This document shows positions 11,541 through 24,035 of a stretch of DNA of 64,000 bases, piece after piece. The position numbers were made by a program, and so were the translations under genes. The notes beneath the pieces are model-generated. The model was not told where the DNA came from and did no database searches. It saw only the letters and a program-made list of their open reading frames with translations. Within the stretch, counting starts at the first letter, position 1, and each line of letters begins with the position of its first letter. Origin of the DNA: Amphiduros pacificus (lineage: Eukaryota; Annelida; Polychaeta; Phyllodocida; Hesionidae); contig OX439004.1 in NCBI GenBank assembly GCA_949316495.1, forward strand, positions 16,351,267 through 16,415,266, written 5' to 3'.

Positions 11541-13372
11541 GATGAAATTCAACAGATTATACGGTCATATCTAAAAATATTTTTATTTGCATCCAAGATG
11601 TTTTTTGACTATTCTTTCAGGGTAAATTGCGATAATTATATTTAACTTGGTATTTTTCAATAAATATCGTCCATAAAATCAAAGCAAATTATCAAATTAC
11701 AAAAAGCCCCAATTTACAACTGCATTTTCTTCACGCACAGATATGTTTAGTGGGGTCTGGACAAGCTGAAACACTTGGCTCCCGGCTACGCTCTCCATAC
11801 ATTGATGGACGATAATTACTCATGTATGGGCTCGCATATAGACATCAGGCAGGCTTCTTGCACAACTGACCAGCTGAAACCCTCAAGCTTCTGCTCTGTA
11901 CGATTTTATTTGCCATCACCAATATCAAAATATTTAACTTGGTTAAACGGAATGCAGCATGATATTACATGTTAAATATTCAGTTATATTTAATTTCCGT
12001 CGCTGTTTGAATTGTTTTCTCTTTAAATTGTGTACATCAGGGACCAAGAATCATAAATAAATAATTCTTTAATCATCGCAAAACACAACCTCTGGAGCTT
12101 TACCTAAATCTGAATATTATCTATTTACAGGATTCGCGGCGTTGGTGACATAATATTCCAACAGCCCAACTTGAAAGAAAGGCTCTTAAGTTAAATTACT
12201 AAAGAAACCACACCTGTGGGAGAATTGGCTTGCATATCGTGCCACTGGAAAATATGTCCTTTCAGGAAGTTCATAATGTCAAGGTCTCTCCTATGTGTGT
12301 GTGTATAAGATGGACCTAATAAGCCTAACACATTTTATGTGTAACAAAATCAGACAGATGAAACACAAAATGAGAGAGATATCAAATACAATAGAGATGA
12401 AATCGAGCAAACGCACCACAACACAACACAAGAGGTCATTACAGCTCAACCCAAAGGAATTAATTTTGGTTGTAGCCTCAAACTTAAGAGGTCATATTCT
12501 ACCATTTCAAATGTAAAATCTTGCAATTAAGACGATAAATCAATATCATCTGTAATAATCCTCATATTCTCAAGAAGAAGATGCTCATTTCATGCTCCAA
12601 AAAACACATGTATCCTTAGTTTTGATATTTGTGATTATAAATGATTTCATTCCTTTCATACTACACATGGCAATTTAGTCAGTGGCAGTATCTACGGGGA
12701 TGATATCTTCTATAATGCTCTATGATTGCCTGAGGCCCTGGACTGGCTGGTTTGCACCCAGCTGCAGCACTGTAAGACCGGGCAGAAGCCTGACCTCCCT
12801 TACAAGCTCCACACGTTGCTCAAACAGGCCCATAGCTTACCAATATGTGGCCAACTTTAATTCAATTTTGCCAATCGGGGTAAAAACTCTATCCCCTTGC
12901 ATGCACATGGGTGGCGGTATTATAGTTGCCGTGTTCAATTCGAACTGTTGATGCCGCGTGTATGATAACCACTGTATCGGAAAGGCGCTTTGATTGCACA
13001 TGCTAAGGGTAGTTTCTTTATCATGCCCTTAGATTCTTTGGTTTCAGATATTGTACTTCTGGGTCGGATTTTTGTTGTCAAAACGTCTATATTTCAAATT
13101 TTCAATTAAGACATTTTATTTTTGTAAGAAAAACATTAATAACATTAGTAAGCTATTTGTTGAACCGTATTTCATCCTGTCGTGGCAGTGTTTATTGTGA
13201 AATAAATATATCATTTCCAAGAGAATATGATCAACTAGCTTTGTCAGGCAAGACGTTTGTCAAAACATGTGCCTTTTTATACACGCAATAATAGCTTGTC
13301 CATGATATAACGTTATAACCAAATATGAACGATTCATAGTGCATAGTCATCAAGACCAACAGAGAAAGTTGG
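11541..13372. other. Non-coding stretch with one small GC-richer island
   Basis: Nothing recognisable apart from the small island at 12690-12850, whose minus-strand ORF is listed separately. Confidence 0.45.
12720..12833 (-). CDS. Small ORF, 37 codons, unrecognised
   Basis: Seen: an ATG-to-TAG frame on the minus strand starting MGLFEQRVEL and ending PVQGLRQS. It is rich in L, V, R, Q and G and uses mostly G/C third positions, unlike the AT-rich surroundings. An in-frame TAA lies just two codons before the ATG, so it is not the tail of a longer frame. An opposite-strand ORF overlaps it (12682-12951). It could be a small peptide gene, a decayed exon or transposon fragment, or chance in a GC-richer patch. 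No family is recognised and no function is proposed. Confidence 0.2.
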   Translation of the reverse strand: MGLFEQRVELVREVRLLPGLTVLQLGANQPVQGLRQS

Positions 13373-13411
13373 TATGACTCGCTGTATGACTCGCTGTATG
13401 ACTCGCTGCCA
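13373..13411. repeat. 12-bp short tandem repeat, three copies
   Basis: The unit ATGACTCGCTGT is repeated three times in a row, the last copy ending GCC in place of GT. Confidence 0.85.
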
Positions 13412-13827
13412 GTTATTAAATACCAGTGGACATACTGCATTCCCTTTGGTGTTTAACATGTACTCATTATGCGGTCCCGGGTCTGCTTTGTTTGACACAT
13501 ATCACTTACTGTGATCCATATTTCATGTTGTATAATGCTCACTCTCTGACAGAAATATTCATCCAAAGGAGACAAACAACTTTTACGACTTATGATAAAT
13601 ACGAATGGGAAGGACCGGAATCAGGCAATATATCTCTGTCAATACTGCTGTTTAAGATATCTGTTTTATGGAATCAAGCAATGTGACTTGACAAACCCAT
13701 AAATACTTAGGAGTGATCTTTATCTTATTGTGCTTACCTTGATTCAGATGAGATTGTCGTAGATTTCGGATAATTGAGAGACCTAACAAAATAAATTTGC
13801 CTTTGTCTGAAAAAAGGATAATGAAAA

Positions 13828-16800
13828 CCATGAGGTCTGCCATGCCATGAGGCCTGCCCTTCGGTACATGATAGGATGCATGCCATGAGGTCTGCCCTTC
13901 GGTACATGATAGGATGCATGCCATGAGGTCTGCCCTTCGGTACATGGTAGGATGCATACCATGAGGTCTGCCCTTCGGTACATGGTAGGATGCATGCCAT
14001 GAGGTCTGCCCTTCAGTACATGGTAGGATGCATGCCATGAGGTCTGCCCTTCAGTACATGATAGGATGCATGCCATGAGGTCTGCCCTTCGGTACATGAT
14101 AGGATGCATGCCATGAGGTCTGCCCTTCGGTACATGATAGGATGCATGCCATGAGGTCTGCCCTTCGGTACATGGTAGGATGCATGCCATGAGGTCTGCC
14201 CTTCGGTACATGGTAGGATGCATGCCATGAGGCCTGCCCTTCGGTACATGATAGGATGCATGCCATGAGGTCTGCCCTTCGGTACATGATAGGATGCATG
14301 CCATGAGGTCTGCCCTTCGGTACATGGTAGGATGCATGCAATGAGGTCTGCCCTTCGGTAAATGGTAGGATGCATGCCATGAGGTCTGCCCTTCAGTACA
14401 TGGTAGGATGCATGCCATGAGGTCTGCCCTTCAGTACATGATAGGATGCATGCCATGAGGTCTGCCCTTCGGTACACGGTAGGCAACATGCCATGAGGTC
14501 TGCCCTTCGGTACATGGTAGGATGCATGCCATGAGGTCTGCCCTTCGGTACATGGTAGGATGCATGCCATGTGGTCTGCCCTTCGGTACATGGTAGGATG
14601 CATGCCATGAGGTCTGCCCTTCAGTACATGGTAGGATGCATGCCATGAGGTCTGCCCTTCAGTACATGATAGGATGCTTGCCATGAGGTCTGCCCTTCGG
14701 TACATGATAGGATGCATGCCATGAGGTCTGCCCTTCGGTACATGATAGGATGCATGCCATGAGGTCTGCCCTTCGGTACATGATAGGATGCATGCCATGA
14801 GGTCTGCCCTTCAGTACATGATAGGATGCATGCCATGAGGTCTGCCCTTCGGTACATGATAGGATGCATGGTATAAGGTCTGCCCTTCGGTACATGATAG
14901 GATGCATGCCATGAGGTCTGCCCTTCGGTACACGGTAGGCAACATGCCATGAAGTCTGCCCTTCGGTACATGATAGGATGCATACTATGAGGTCTGCCCT
15001 TCGGTACATGGTAGGATGCATGCACTGAGATCTGCCCTTCGGTACATGGTAGGATGCATGCCATGAGGTCTGCCCTTCGGTACATGGTAGGATGCATGCC
15101 ATGAGGTCTGCCCTTCGGTACATGATAGGATGCATGCCATGAGGTTTGCCCTTCGGTACATGATAGGATGCATGCCATGAGGTCTGCCCTTCGGTACACG
15201 GTAGGATGCATGCCATGAGGTCTGCCCTTCGATACACGGTAGGATGCATGCCATGAGGTCTGCCCTTCGGTACATGATAGGATGCATGGTATAAGGTTTG
15301 CCCTTTGGTATATGGTAGGATGCATACTATGAGGTCTGCCCTTTGGTACATGGTAGGATGCATGGTATAAGGTATGTCCTTTGGTACATGGTAGGATGCA
15401 TGGTATAAGGTCTGCCGTTCGGTACATGGTAGGATGCATGGTATAAGGTCTGCCCATCGGTACATGGTAGGATGCATGGTATAAGGTCTGCCCATCGGTA
15501 TATGATAGGATGCATGGTATAAGGTCTGCCCTTTGGTACATGGTAGGATGCATGGTATAAGGTCTGCCGTTCGGTACATGGTAGGATGCATGGTATAAGG
15601 TCTGCCCATCGGTATATGGTAGGATGAATGGTATAAGGTCTGCCCTTTGGTACATGGTAGGATGCATGGTATAAGGTCTGCCCTTTGGTACATGGTAGGA
15701 TACATACTACGTGGTCTGCCCTTCGGTACATGGTAGGATGAATGTTAAGAGGTCTGCCCTTCTGTACACGGTAGGCAACATGCCATAAGGTCTGCCCTTT
15801 GGTACATGGTAGGATGCATGGTATAAGGTCTGCCCATTGGTACATGGTAGGATGCATGGTATAAGGTCTGCCATTCGGTACATGGTAGGATGCATGGTAT
15901 AAGGTCTGCCCTTTGGTACATGGTACGATGCATGGTATAAAGTCTGCCCTTCGGTACATGGAAGGATGCATGGTATAAGGTCTGCCCTTCGGTACATGGA
16001 AGGATGCATGGTATAAGGTCTGCCCTTCGGTACATGGTAGGATGCATGGTATAAGGTCTGCCCTTTGGTACATGGAAGGATGCATGGTATAAGGTCTGCC
16101 CATCGGTACATGGAAGGATGCATGGTATAAGGTCTGCCCTTTGGTACATGGTAGGATGCATGGTATAAGGTCGGCCCATCAGTACATGGTAGGATGCATG
16201 GTATAAGGTCTGCCCATCGGTACATGGAAGGATGCATGGTATAAGGTCTGCCCTTTGGTACATGGTAGGATGCATGGTATAAGGTCTGTCCTTTGGTACA
16301 TGGTAGGATGCATGGTATAAGATCTGCCCTTTGGTACATGGTAGGATGCATGGTATAAGGTCTACCCATCGGTACATGGAAGGATGCATGGTATAAGGTC
16401 TGCCCTTTGGTACATGGTAGGATGCATGGTATAAGGTCTGCCCATCGGTACATGGTAGGATGCATGGTATAAGGTCTGCCGTTCGGTACATGGTAGGATG
16501 CATGGTATAAGGTCTGCCCTTTGGTACATGGTACGATGCATGGTATAAAGTCTGCCCTTCGGTACATAGTAGGATGCATGGTATAAGGTCTGCCCTTTGG
16601 TACATGGAAGGATGCATGGTATAAGGTCTGCCCATCGGTACATGGAAGGATGCATGGTATAAGGTCTGCCCTTTGGTACATGGTAGGATGCATGGTATAA
16701 GGTCGGCCCATCGGTACATGGTAGGATGCATGGTATGAGGTCTGCCCTTCGGTACATGGAAGGATGGATGGTATAAGGTCTGTCCTTTGGTACATGGTAG

Positions 16801-17814
16801 GATGCATACTATGAGGTCTGCCCTTTGGTACATGGTAGGATGCATGCCATGAGGTCTGCCCATCGGTACATGGTAGGATGCATGGTATAAGGTCTGTCCT
16901 TTGGTACATGGAAGGATGCATGGTATAAGGTCTGCCCTTCGGTACATGGAAGGATGCATGGTATAAAGTCTGCCCTTCGGTACATGGAAGGATGCATGGT
17001 ATAAGGTCTGTCCTTTGGTACATGGTAGGATGCATGGTATAAGGTCTGTCCTTTGGTACATGGTAGGATGCATGGTATAAGGTCTGCCCTTTGGTACATG
17101 GTAGGATGCATACTATGAGGTCTGCCCTTTGGTACATGGAAGGATGCATGGTATAAGGTCTGCCCTTTGGTACATGGTAGGATGCATACTATGAGGTCTG
17201 CCCTTTGGTACATGGTAGGATGCATACTATAAGGTCTGTCCTTTGGTACATGGTAGGATGCATGGTATAAGGTCTGCCCTTTGATACATGGAAGGATGCA
17301 TGGTATAAGGTCTGCCCATCGGTACATGGTAGGATGCATACTATGAGGTCTGCCCTTTGGTACATGGTAGGATGCATGGTATAAGGTCTGCCCTTTGGTA
17401 CATGGTAGGATGCATGGTATAAGGTCTGCCCATCGGTACATGGTAGGATGCATGCTATGAGGTCTGCCCTTTGGTACATGGTAGGATGCATGCTATGAGG
17501 TCTGCCCTTTGGTACATGGTAGGATGCATGGTATAAGGTATGCCGATCGGTACATGGAAGGATGCATGGTATAAGGTCTGCCCTTCGGTACATGGTAGGA
17601 TGCATACTACGAGGTCTGCCCTTTGGTACATGGTAGGATGCATGGTATAAGATCTGCCCTTCGGTACATGGTAGGATGCATGGTATAAGGTCTGCCCTTT
17701 GGTACATGGTAGGATGCATGGTATAAGGTCTGCCCTTTGGTACATGGTAGTATGCATACTATGAGGTCTGCCCTTTGGTACATGGTAGGATGCATGCTCT
17801 GAGGTCTGCCTTTG
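13828..17814. repeat. 38-bp minisatellite, about 105 copies
   Basis: This is the largest array in the window, almost 4 kb. Type A (about 13840-15285) reads CATGCCATGAGGTCTGCC then CTTCGGTACATGATAGGATG. Type B (about 15285-17760) has CATGGTATAAGG and CTTTGGTACATGGTAGG. A third variant, CATACTATGAGG, is scattered through the right part. Higher-order structure is visible: GGTAGGCAACATG occurs at 14475 and 14931 (12 units apart) and again 22 units on; GGTACGATGCATGG recurs 16 units apart (15921, 16529). The minus strand lacks stops in most units. Since 38 is not a multiple of 3, one stop-free unit leaves all three minus frames open, giving ORFs up to 480 codons. These are a repeat artefact. Confidence 0.98.
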
Positions 17815-20800
17815 ATTGTGTAATGATTGTGTAGCTTGAGGCCCTTCATTGTGTAATGCTTATTCAATCCTATTATAATTACATGTAATTGGTAAAGCAT
17901 ACAAGTTTGTCGGTGATACCTATCTACCAAGGCTATTTGGTAGATCTTATCCAGGGTAGTGACAATTAGGTATACACCATTATAGTTTATACCTATCAAA
18001 GCTAGAGACAGTTATGTGTTTTTGGAGTGAGGGAACTTCAACGTTTATGTCAAGACTTTCAGAGATAATTGGATACTCCATTTGTTTGTCTGTCTATAAC
18101 TAGCAAGACTAAATTGATTTAAGATCCGGCATTGTCTTTATTCTTGCCACAATAGAAATGCCTTTACATCTGAAATAGTTCAGACTTCTTTGAGACTTCT
18201 GTATGCTGTATATTTAAGTGGATGTCTTAAAATACTTTTGTGGTTCTATTCTGTTTTTGGACTCCTTAAACATTATCTATTGCGCAAATCCTACATATTG
18301 ACTAAAGTCAATGAGTTTTTGAGAGGTTTGTTTGAATCATTTCAGCTGAGTATCAAGTTTTCCGGAGAGGTTATCCAGCACCGAGTTCTTGTTCTTGAAC
18401 CTATCCAGCACAGTGACAATGTCAGGGGTTGTCTGCTGGCTGGCTTCATGTTGACGGTGAACCATCGGATTTAACCTTCCCACACTTCTGACAACCATGG
18501 CAAGTCATTAAACCAACAGAGACCAGGGAGATTTATAACCAAATGGAAAATTTATAAATGTGTTTTGTGTTGTCCTCTGTGTAGCATGCTTTTCAGAGGC
18601 CAAATGACTTGAGAAAAGGATTAATCATATAAGAGAGCTTTGTGTTACATTTCTTAATTTCCAACAAGGGTATTCCATTTCACTAAGCAATGATTAATAT
18701 ATCATTATACCTTTTTCATTAATGCAATCTCAAATGTAGTAACTCTTTTCAGTTGGAATATATGTAACATAGGAAAAAATATTATTTTACCTCTGTGGTA
18801 CATTAAGGAATATCTTGAGACAGATAATTTATTGTATATTCCATAAAATGTATATTCCACAGCGCATTTCATACATCCTCTTCATCAGACCCATTATGTA
18901 AATTATGCATATCAACACACAAAATGGAGATAAAAAGACCCTATGATATGCTCTCAGGCAGATTCTATATTATCACTTTTTCCATGAAAACACAGGATTG
19001 AAGCTGGAATTATTTGGGGATATGGGAGATGCCAGCGTACATATGAATGGACTCTCCCCGTCCTGGCGCAGAGAGATTCGTCTCCGTGCACTTCTCACAT
19101 TGCAATACAGGATCAAAGCGTATGCAACAACACTCATCCATCGCCACCAAAATGAGTTTTCTTGACAACTCCAGCATTGTTGGGTAGACCTAACTCAGAT
19201 CCATTATCGCATATATTGTTTGCTGTTCAACATATCACAATACCTATTCAGTCGCTTAAATATCTAACAATGAAAAAAAAACATCTGTTTTAATGTTTTA
19301 TGGACATAACATATATTAAGACCAGCTACCGCCTCCCCTCACCCCCCCCCCTGAGTTGTTTCAATATTTTGCAATATATATGAACATTTTGCCGTCATTT
19401 CCACGGTCAATGACACAGAGCTTGATAAAATATTGATGCATAGAACTTGATAGTGTATTTTGTATTTTGCAGTGTAGAAATTTAGTGCCGTGAAAGTGTC
19501 ACCTTGACAGTGGAAACTTCATCGGGTATAGGTGAAAGCTATATATCAATTCTAAATAAACCACATATGTCTGAGTGTGAAAAAACGAAATGAAAAATAG
19601 GTCTTTGGGCACAATATGACTGTGGGAACTACTTCCTCATGAGTTGCCCAATATCTTCCTACGGTGTACAGGGTTGTGATGGGGCTCAAATTGAGTGACA
19701 TCTCAAAACGCTGATCAATGCCAACATATTAGTACAGGCAGAAAGGATCAAACCTGGATGGGATTAGAATCATGGGGCGTTCACTATAATCTGGCTTGTG
19801 TAAATGGTGGAGGTTGAGTTGGCAGCTTGTAACTCCAGCTAAGTCACAGCCATGCTGATATGTCCGATAGAATTGTACCACATCGACATCCACAATTATA
19901 GTGATTCATTACGGGCATCTTGTAACGCCGGCGTGGCCAACCCACATCTATCACGCCCCGACTCTGTGTCCACATTATGCCATGTCACATTTATAAATGA
20001 TCCCTCAGATCACTGATCAAATCCAGGACATTTAATTTTTGACATTACTCAATAACTGTCAGCTTGTTTGAAGAATTGGGTGTTTTGTCTCGTTCTCTTT
20101 TTTCTATTCTACACACAAATATCTATCGAAATTCCTTCAATCTCTGCGTGCCATGGCCTCAGTGAAATAAATAGGGGCCCTTTTCGCTTAACACAAGCTA
20201 TGCACATCATAATGATAAAATTGCCGATAATTTATCATGTCTCACTATTTATGTACAAAACAACAAACAAACAGACTGTCCCTGGAAACGATTTAGAATA
20301 TTGGCAATAATGCACATGCCTTAAAAACATAGTTAATAATGATACAAGAACAAAGACATCTGTCAAATTAACTATGCATCAAAGGCTTTGGGACATTTTC
20401 CGGGAAACATTTCATATTAAATGCCACATCAACTATCTAACCCACCCCATAATCCATTTTATACTTCAGATAGTATTGTTTTGAAGACAACCGAAATGCG
20501 ATATTCCTGTCACAGAAAACAAAACGTGTGAGTAAAAGACATAATTTGTATTTCCTTCAATAATAACAAGATTAGGTGGTAGTCTTGCTTGCGGTTGAGG
20601 GCTGCAGTTGGCTGTTGGTCTGCCTGTCATCTCCAGCTATCCATGCTCCTTGTTTACTATCCTGTCTGCTCGCTCCCGCTTACCATCCTCTCCTAAATTT
20701 CTATTCTCAGGACAAAACCACAAGTCTACTTTAGACATTTGATAAACCATACTACCAGAGCAGAAACAGAATTTCTTACTTGGTTTCAATAAATGACTGG

Positions 20801-21837
20801 TGTTATTTTAGTCTTAATTTCCACATGAAATTATCATTGTCTAACTTTCTAACCATTCACATCGCCTTGGCCAATTAATATTTGGATTTGCAAAGTAGAT
20901 TCTATTGCATAAGTTGTCGCTAATAATCTACTTTTTAATTAAATGAAATGTACCATTTGTAATGATACAAAGCGAAAATAACTGTTTGTCACTCCATATA
21001 CACGGCAACAGTGGTTTAAGCGGGCTTTCTCGTTTGAGAAGTCACGAATACAAACTATTAACGTCACTTCCATACATAAAAGATAGTCTTCCTGCTTCAA
21101 GATATTCATTTCAATCTCTTATGTTTAAAACTGATTTCTTTTGAAATAAAAAGAGATGCTCATGCATAGACAGGGTGTGTCTTTAGAAATTGAAGTTTCT
21201 GACTTTATGCAAGGATTCAAACAATCACAACATGTACCTGAAATGAAATGTCACGCTACACTATCTCCGAAGCTCGGTAAACAAGCAGCTGGTTGTCACT
21301 CAGAGTAAGGCATATATCCCACAAGGTCTTCAGAATAGGAGTGGCCGCTGAAAGCTCTACCGAAAATACAAATACATTCAGAAAAAAATCCAAATTTTTA
21401 AATGCTCTTATCATCGTTTCACAAATCTCTTGATATATCATGCGGAAACTGTGCAACGGTTAATAAATGTCAAGGATTGCTTAGATAATTACGAGCAAAC
21501 GGTAATGCATGAATCTGACATCTTTCCCGGCTTTGATTGGCTAACAACAATTTTTTGTTACATAATTACAGAACAAATGTGTATATTTGGAGTATGGTTG
21601 GTTCCGAGCAATCTAATTTATGATTACTCCAGCGACTCAATTACACACCTCATTTCCAAATATGCACGAAATATCCAAACCAAATAACTTATTCGATAAA
21701 CATTATATTCATAAATTGATGCCTCTCTTCCTCATTTATCTATTTCCAAACAAACGAGCATGGACCTTAAAAAGTGTTTATAGGCAGAAACTTTAAAAAA
21801 CATCTGAAAAGGAACTTGTTTCAAAAACCTTTCCTGC
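17815..21837. other. AT-rich non-coding stretch
   Basis: No gene or clear repeat. A C-run sits near 19340. Somewhat GC-richer patches occur at 19790-19980 and 20580-20690, with no coding frame or paired splice sites. ORFs such as 18190-18474 (94 codons) have no recognisable domain. Confidence 0.45.
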
Positions 21838-22493
21838 TAATACCTCAGTCACATTTGCGCCGATTTCAGTAAAGATGCCCGGCCGATGAGTATTTTTTAC
21901 AAAATCGGCCGGAGGTTCAGATTGCCGTGCGGGCACCGGGAGATCATCGGCCACAATTGGGCATCTTTAAGACGTCGGGCGGGTCATCGGGAACTTTTAT
22001 CTGGAACATAAAAGTTGCCGGCGTTTCCCCGATGTCTTATCAGCAAATATCATCTTAAAGTACTCGGCAGGGTCCCGGCAGTGTCCCGCAGGAACATCGG
22101 CAGATCATCTTAGGGCTGCCGGTGGCATCGTGCGGTGAAAATAGGATTATTTTTATTTCCTGTGTTCGCAGACCATCGTCAGATGATCCCACGGGCTCCC
22201 TGCGATATATCATAGACGTCTTTAGGATATCCTACAGACGTCTGTCAAATGAGACAGACGTCTGTAGGATATCTGGCAGACGTCTGTCAATGAGACAGAC
22301 GTCTTTAGGATATCTGGCAGACGTCCGTGGTATCTCATCTAGCAAGTGCCGTGCGGCACCCGTGTATAATGTGACCACAGCTACTGCATCTCTCAGATTA
22401 TTGCTGATAAACTCCCCGGCGCCCGGCAGGCTGGGAAGTCGGCCGATGATTACATCCCGGCCGGCGCCCGGTGCAAATGTGACTGAGGCATTA
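21838..22493. mobile_element. GC-rich fold-back / MITE-like element with TIRs
   Basis: Seen: 21838-21862 and 22469-22493 are inverted copies (TAATACCTCAGTCACATT against TAATGCCTCAGTCACATT when read inward), about 25 bp with two mismatches. The interior is rich in CG, CCGG and CGGCCGATGA (21880 and 22440, with inverse copies such as 21944), in contrast to the AT-rich flanks. An internal hairpin (AACTTTTAT, 7-base loop, ATAAAAGTT) lies at 21992-22016. At 22210-22330 a 41-42 bp unit repeats, each with the self-complementary ACAGACGTCTGT. No transposase frame is present, so it is non-autonomous. The target duplication is unclear (TAA on the left, TTA or TTAA on the right), so the superfamily is not assigned. 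Confidence 0.75.
22210..22330. repeat. 41-42 bp tandem repeat built from palindromes, inside the fold-back element
   Basis: ACAGACGTCTGT (perfectly self-complementary) occurs at 22234-22245 and 22254-22265, with close variants after GGC and GAG spacers, alternating with TAGGATATC. Two full units and two partial ones are visible. Confidence 0.85.
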
Positions 22494-22636
22494 AACGAGC
22501 CACCATAGTCTAAACATTCGGTTATTGTGATAATGGACAACCACAGATTGATTTTACTATGTAGTTCTTATGTATAGTTTCATTTTCCAAATCACTTTTT
22601 TGAAATCCCAGGAAGAGTGTTTGGATATCCTTAAAA

Positions 22637-22803
22637 ATGTATGTATGTATGTATGTATGTATGTATGTATGTATGTATGTATGTATGTATGTATGTATGT
22701 ATGTATGTATGTATGTATGTATGTATGTATGTATGTATGTATGTATGTATGTATGTATGTATGTATGTATGTATGTATGTATGTATGTATGTATGTATGT
22801 ATA
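22637..22803 (-). repeat. (TACA)n tail of the LINE
   Basis: About 41 uninterrupted ATGT/TACA tetranucleotides. On the minus strand it starts a few bases after an AATAAA (22810-22805), exactly where the 3' tail of the adjacent LINE should be. It is therefore read as that element's microsatellite tail, possibly lengthened since insertion. Confidence 0.85.
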
Positions 22804-22846
22804 TTTTATTGCATAAGTGTACAATTAAATACATTTTGGTAAATGC

Positions 22847-23204
22847 ATTAAGGTCTATAATCCACAATCAGTTTGAAGCATCGGGAGAGAACTTCGTGTG
22901 GTCTCGTATATTTACGTAACTGCCTTCGGCTCTGCATGCTCTGGGGGATTCCAGGATGAGAGTGAGGCTATGACGTCAGTAGGGGGTATTACTCATACAG
23001 CACACATGGTGTCCAGCAATAACTGAGTCGAACCCGTTTTAACGGTAGTTAAAACGGGTTCAATTTAAATAATAAAAGTTTAAGACTAGCTGGTTAAGTT
23101 TACTTTTTTTGTGCTAAATTAACAAATAACATGACTTTGAACACATTTAAGCCAAAAAAACATAAGTGTGTCCCAGTGTTTCATTGTGGATTATAGACCT
23201 TAAT
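22847..23204. mobile_element. 358-bp MITE with TTAA ends, nested in the LINE 3' UTR
   Basis: Seen: 22847-22868 and 23183-23204 are perfect 22-bp inverted repeats (ATTAAGGTCTATAATCCA onward). A TTAA lies at each end, which fits a TTAA target duplication as used by piggyBac-type transposases, although TTAA is part of the palindromic terminus and cannot be separated with certainty. The interior has a perfect 13-bp stem (AACCCGTTTTAAC, loop GGTA) at 23031-23060 and no coding capacity. It interrupts the LINE 3' UTR, so it inserted after the LINE. Confidence 0.85.
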
Positions 23205-23552
23205 TCCCACATCCAGCCCACTCGGGCCTACATGCATGGATAGGGGGTGAACAATATCAGTTATTATCATTAAATAATAGAACATTTCTAACATTCATTA
23301 CATCAAATACATATCTTCCAAATCTGTTTACAACATCTTTCTTGAATAGCATATTTAGTTTTTCAGTATCACAGTGGTTAAGAAAAGTAGGTAATATATT
23401 TGATACATCATGACACAATTTAGTTCTCCTCTCATTATATGCATTACAATGAAAAACAATGTGGATTTCATCTTCAACTTGTTCATTGTTACACACCCTA
23501 CATAATCTAGTTTTAACATCTGTGCTATTCCATCTTCCAGTCTCAATATGAT

Positions 23553-23652
23553 TTGGTAATATACCACATCGTAGTTGTGCTAAATAGGATCTATATCCTC
23601 TGTTGGTAATATACCACATCATAGTTGTGCTAAGTAGGATCTATATCCTCTG
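23553..23652. repeat. 50-bp tandem duplication in the LINE coding end
   Basis: Two copies, both beginning TTGGTAATATACCACATC and ending ATATCCTCTG, differ at two positions. The 50-bp length is not a multiple of 3, so the duplication shifts the LINE frame. Confidence 0.9.
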
Positions 23653-23750
23653 TTCATAAAAGACAGTACATAAGGTTCAACATTAAATTGAGATTGTTGT
23701 GTATGTGCGAAGCCTAGGTTTGTTCAATATATCATAAAATGTAAGACGAT

Positions 23751-24035
23751 GGAATTAGATGTAAATGCAACGGATTTAAATGTAACGAAAATGGATTTAA
23801 GTTTAAATCAAAGGGTGTGTAGGGCAATGGGTGTGAAATAGAATACAATGGGTGAAAATTAAAATACAATGGGTGTGAATTAAAATACAATGGATGCGAA
23901 TTAAAATACAATGGATGTGAATTAAAATACAATGGGTGTGAATGAAAATACAATAATGGGTGTAAAGAATAATACAATGGGTGTAAATGAAACTATAATG
24001 GTGACAATGAAAATACAATAGGTGGAAATAATGAT
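23751..24035. repeat. 21-bp degenerate minisatellite, about 12 copies
   Basis: The unit reads AATACAATGGGTGTGAATTAA with frequent substitutions and small indels, especially at the right end. It abuts the truncated 5' side of the LINE. 24036-24570 holds nothing else. Confidence 0.85.

Larger units (their letters stand above)
22637..23750 (-). mobile_element. 5'-truncated LINE (non-LTR retrotransposon), 3' end only
   Basis: Seen: the minus frame 23622-23257 encodes the C-terminal part of a LINE polyprotein: YRSYLAQLRCGILPNHIETG, then a zinc-knuckle pattern C41-x2-C44-x9-H54-x4-C59 around CRVCNNEQVEDEIHIVFHC, then a helical tail. Upstream, in other frames, HRLTFYDILNKPRLRTYT and QSQFNVEPYVLSFMNRGYRS continue the same domain, so at least one frameshift and a 50-bp tandem duplication (23553-23602, 23603-23652) have broken it. 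The 3' UTR follows, with a MITE inserted in it, then AATAAA and the (TACA)n tail. Known: this RT C-terminal region is frequent in mollusc and other invertebrate LINEs. The 5' end is lost and abuts a 21-bp array. Non-functional. Confidence 0.85.

Noticed and set aside
13652-17999. Very long minus-strand ORFs (up to 480 codons) over the 38-bp array
   Set aside because: All three minus frames are open because a stop-free 38-bp unit cycles through every frame. There is no non-repeat coding flank, splice structure or recognisable protein.
22570-22919. ORFs of MYVCMYVC / IHTYIHTY type
   Set aside because: They are translations of the (TACA)n microsatellite.
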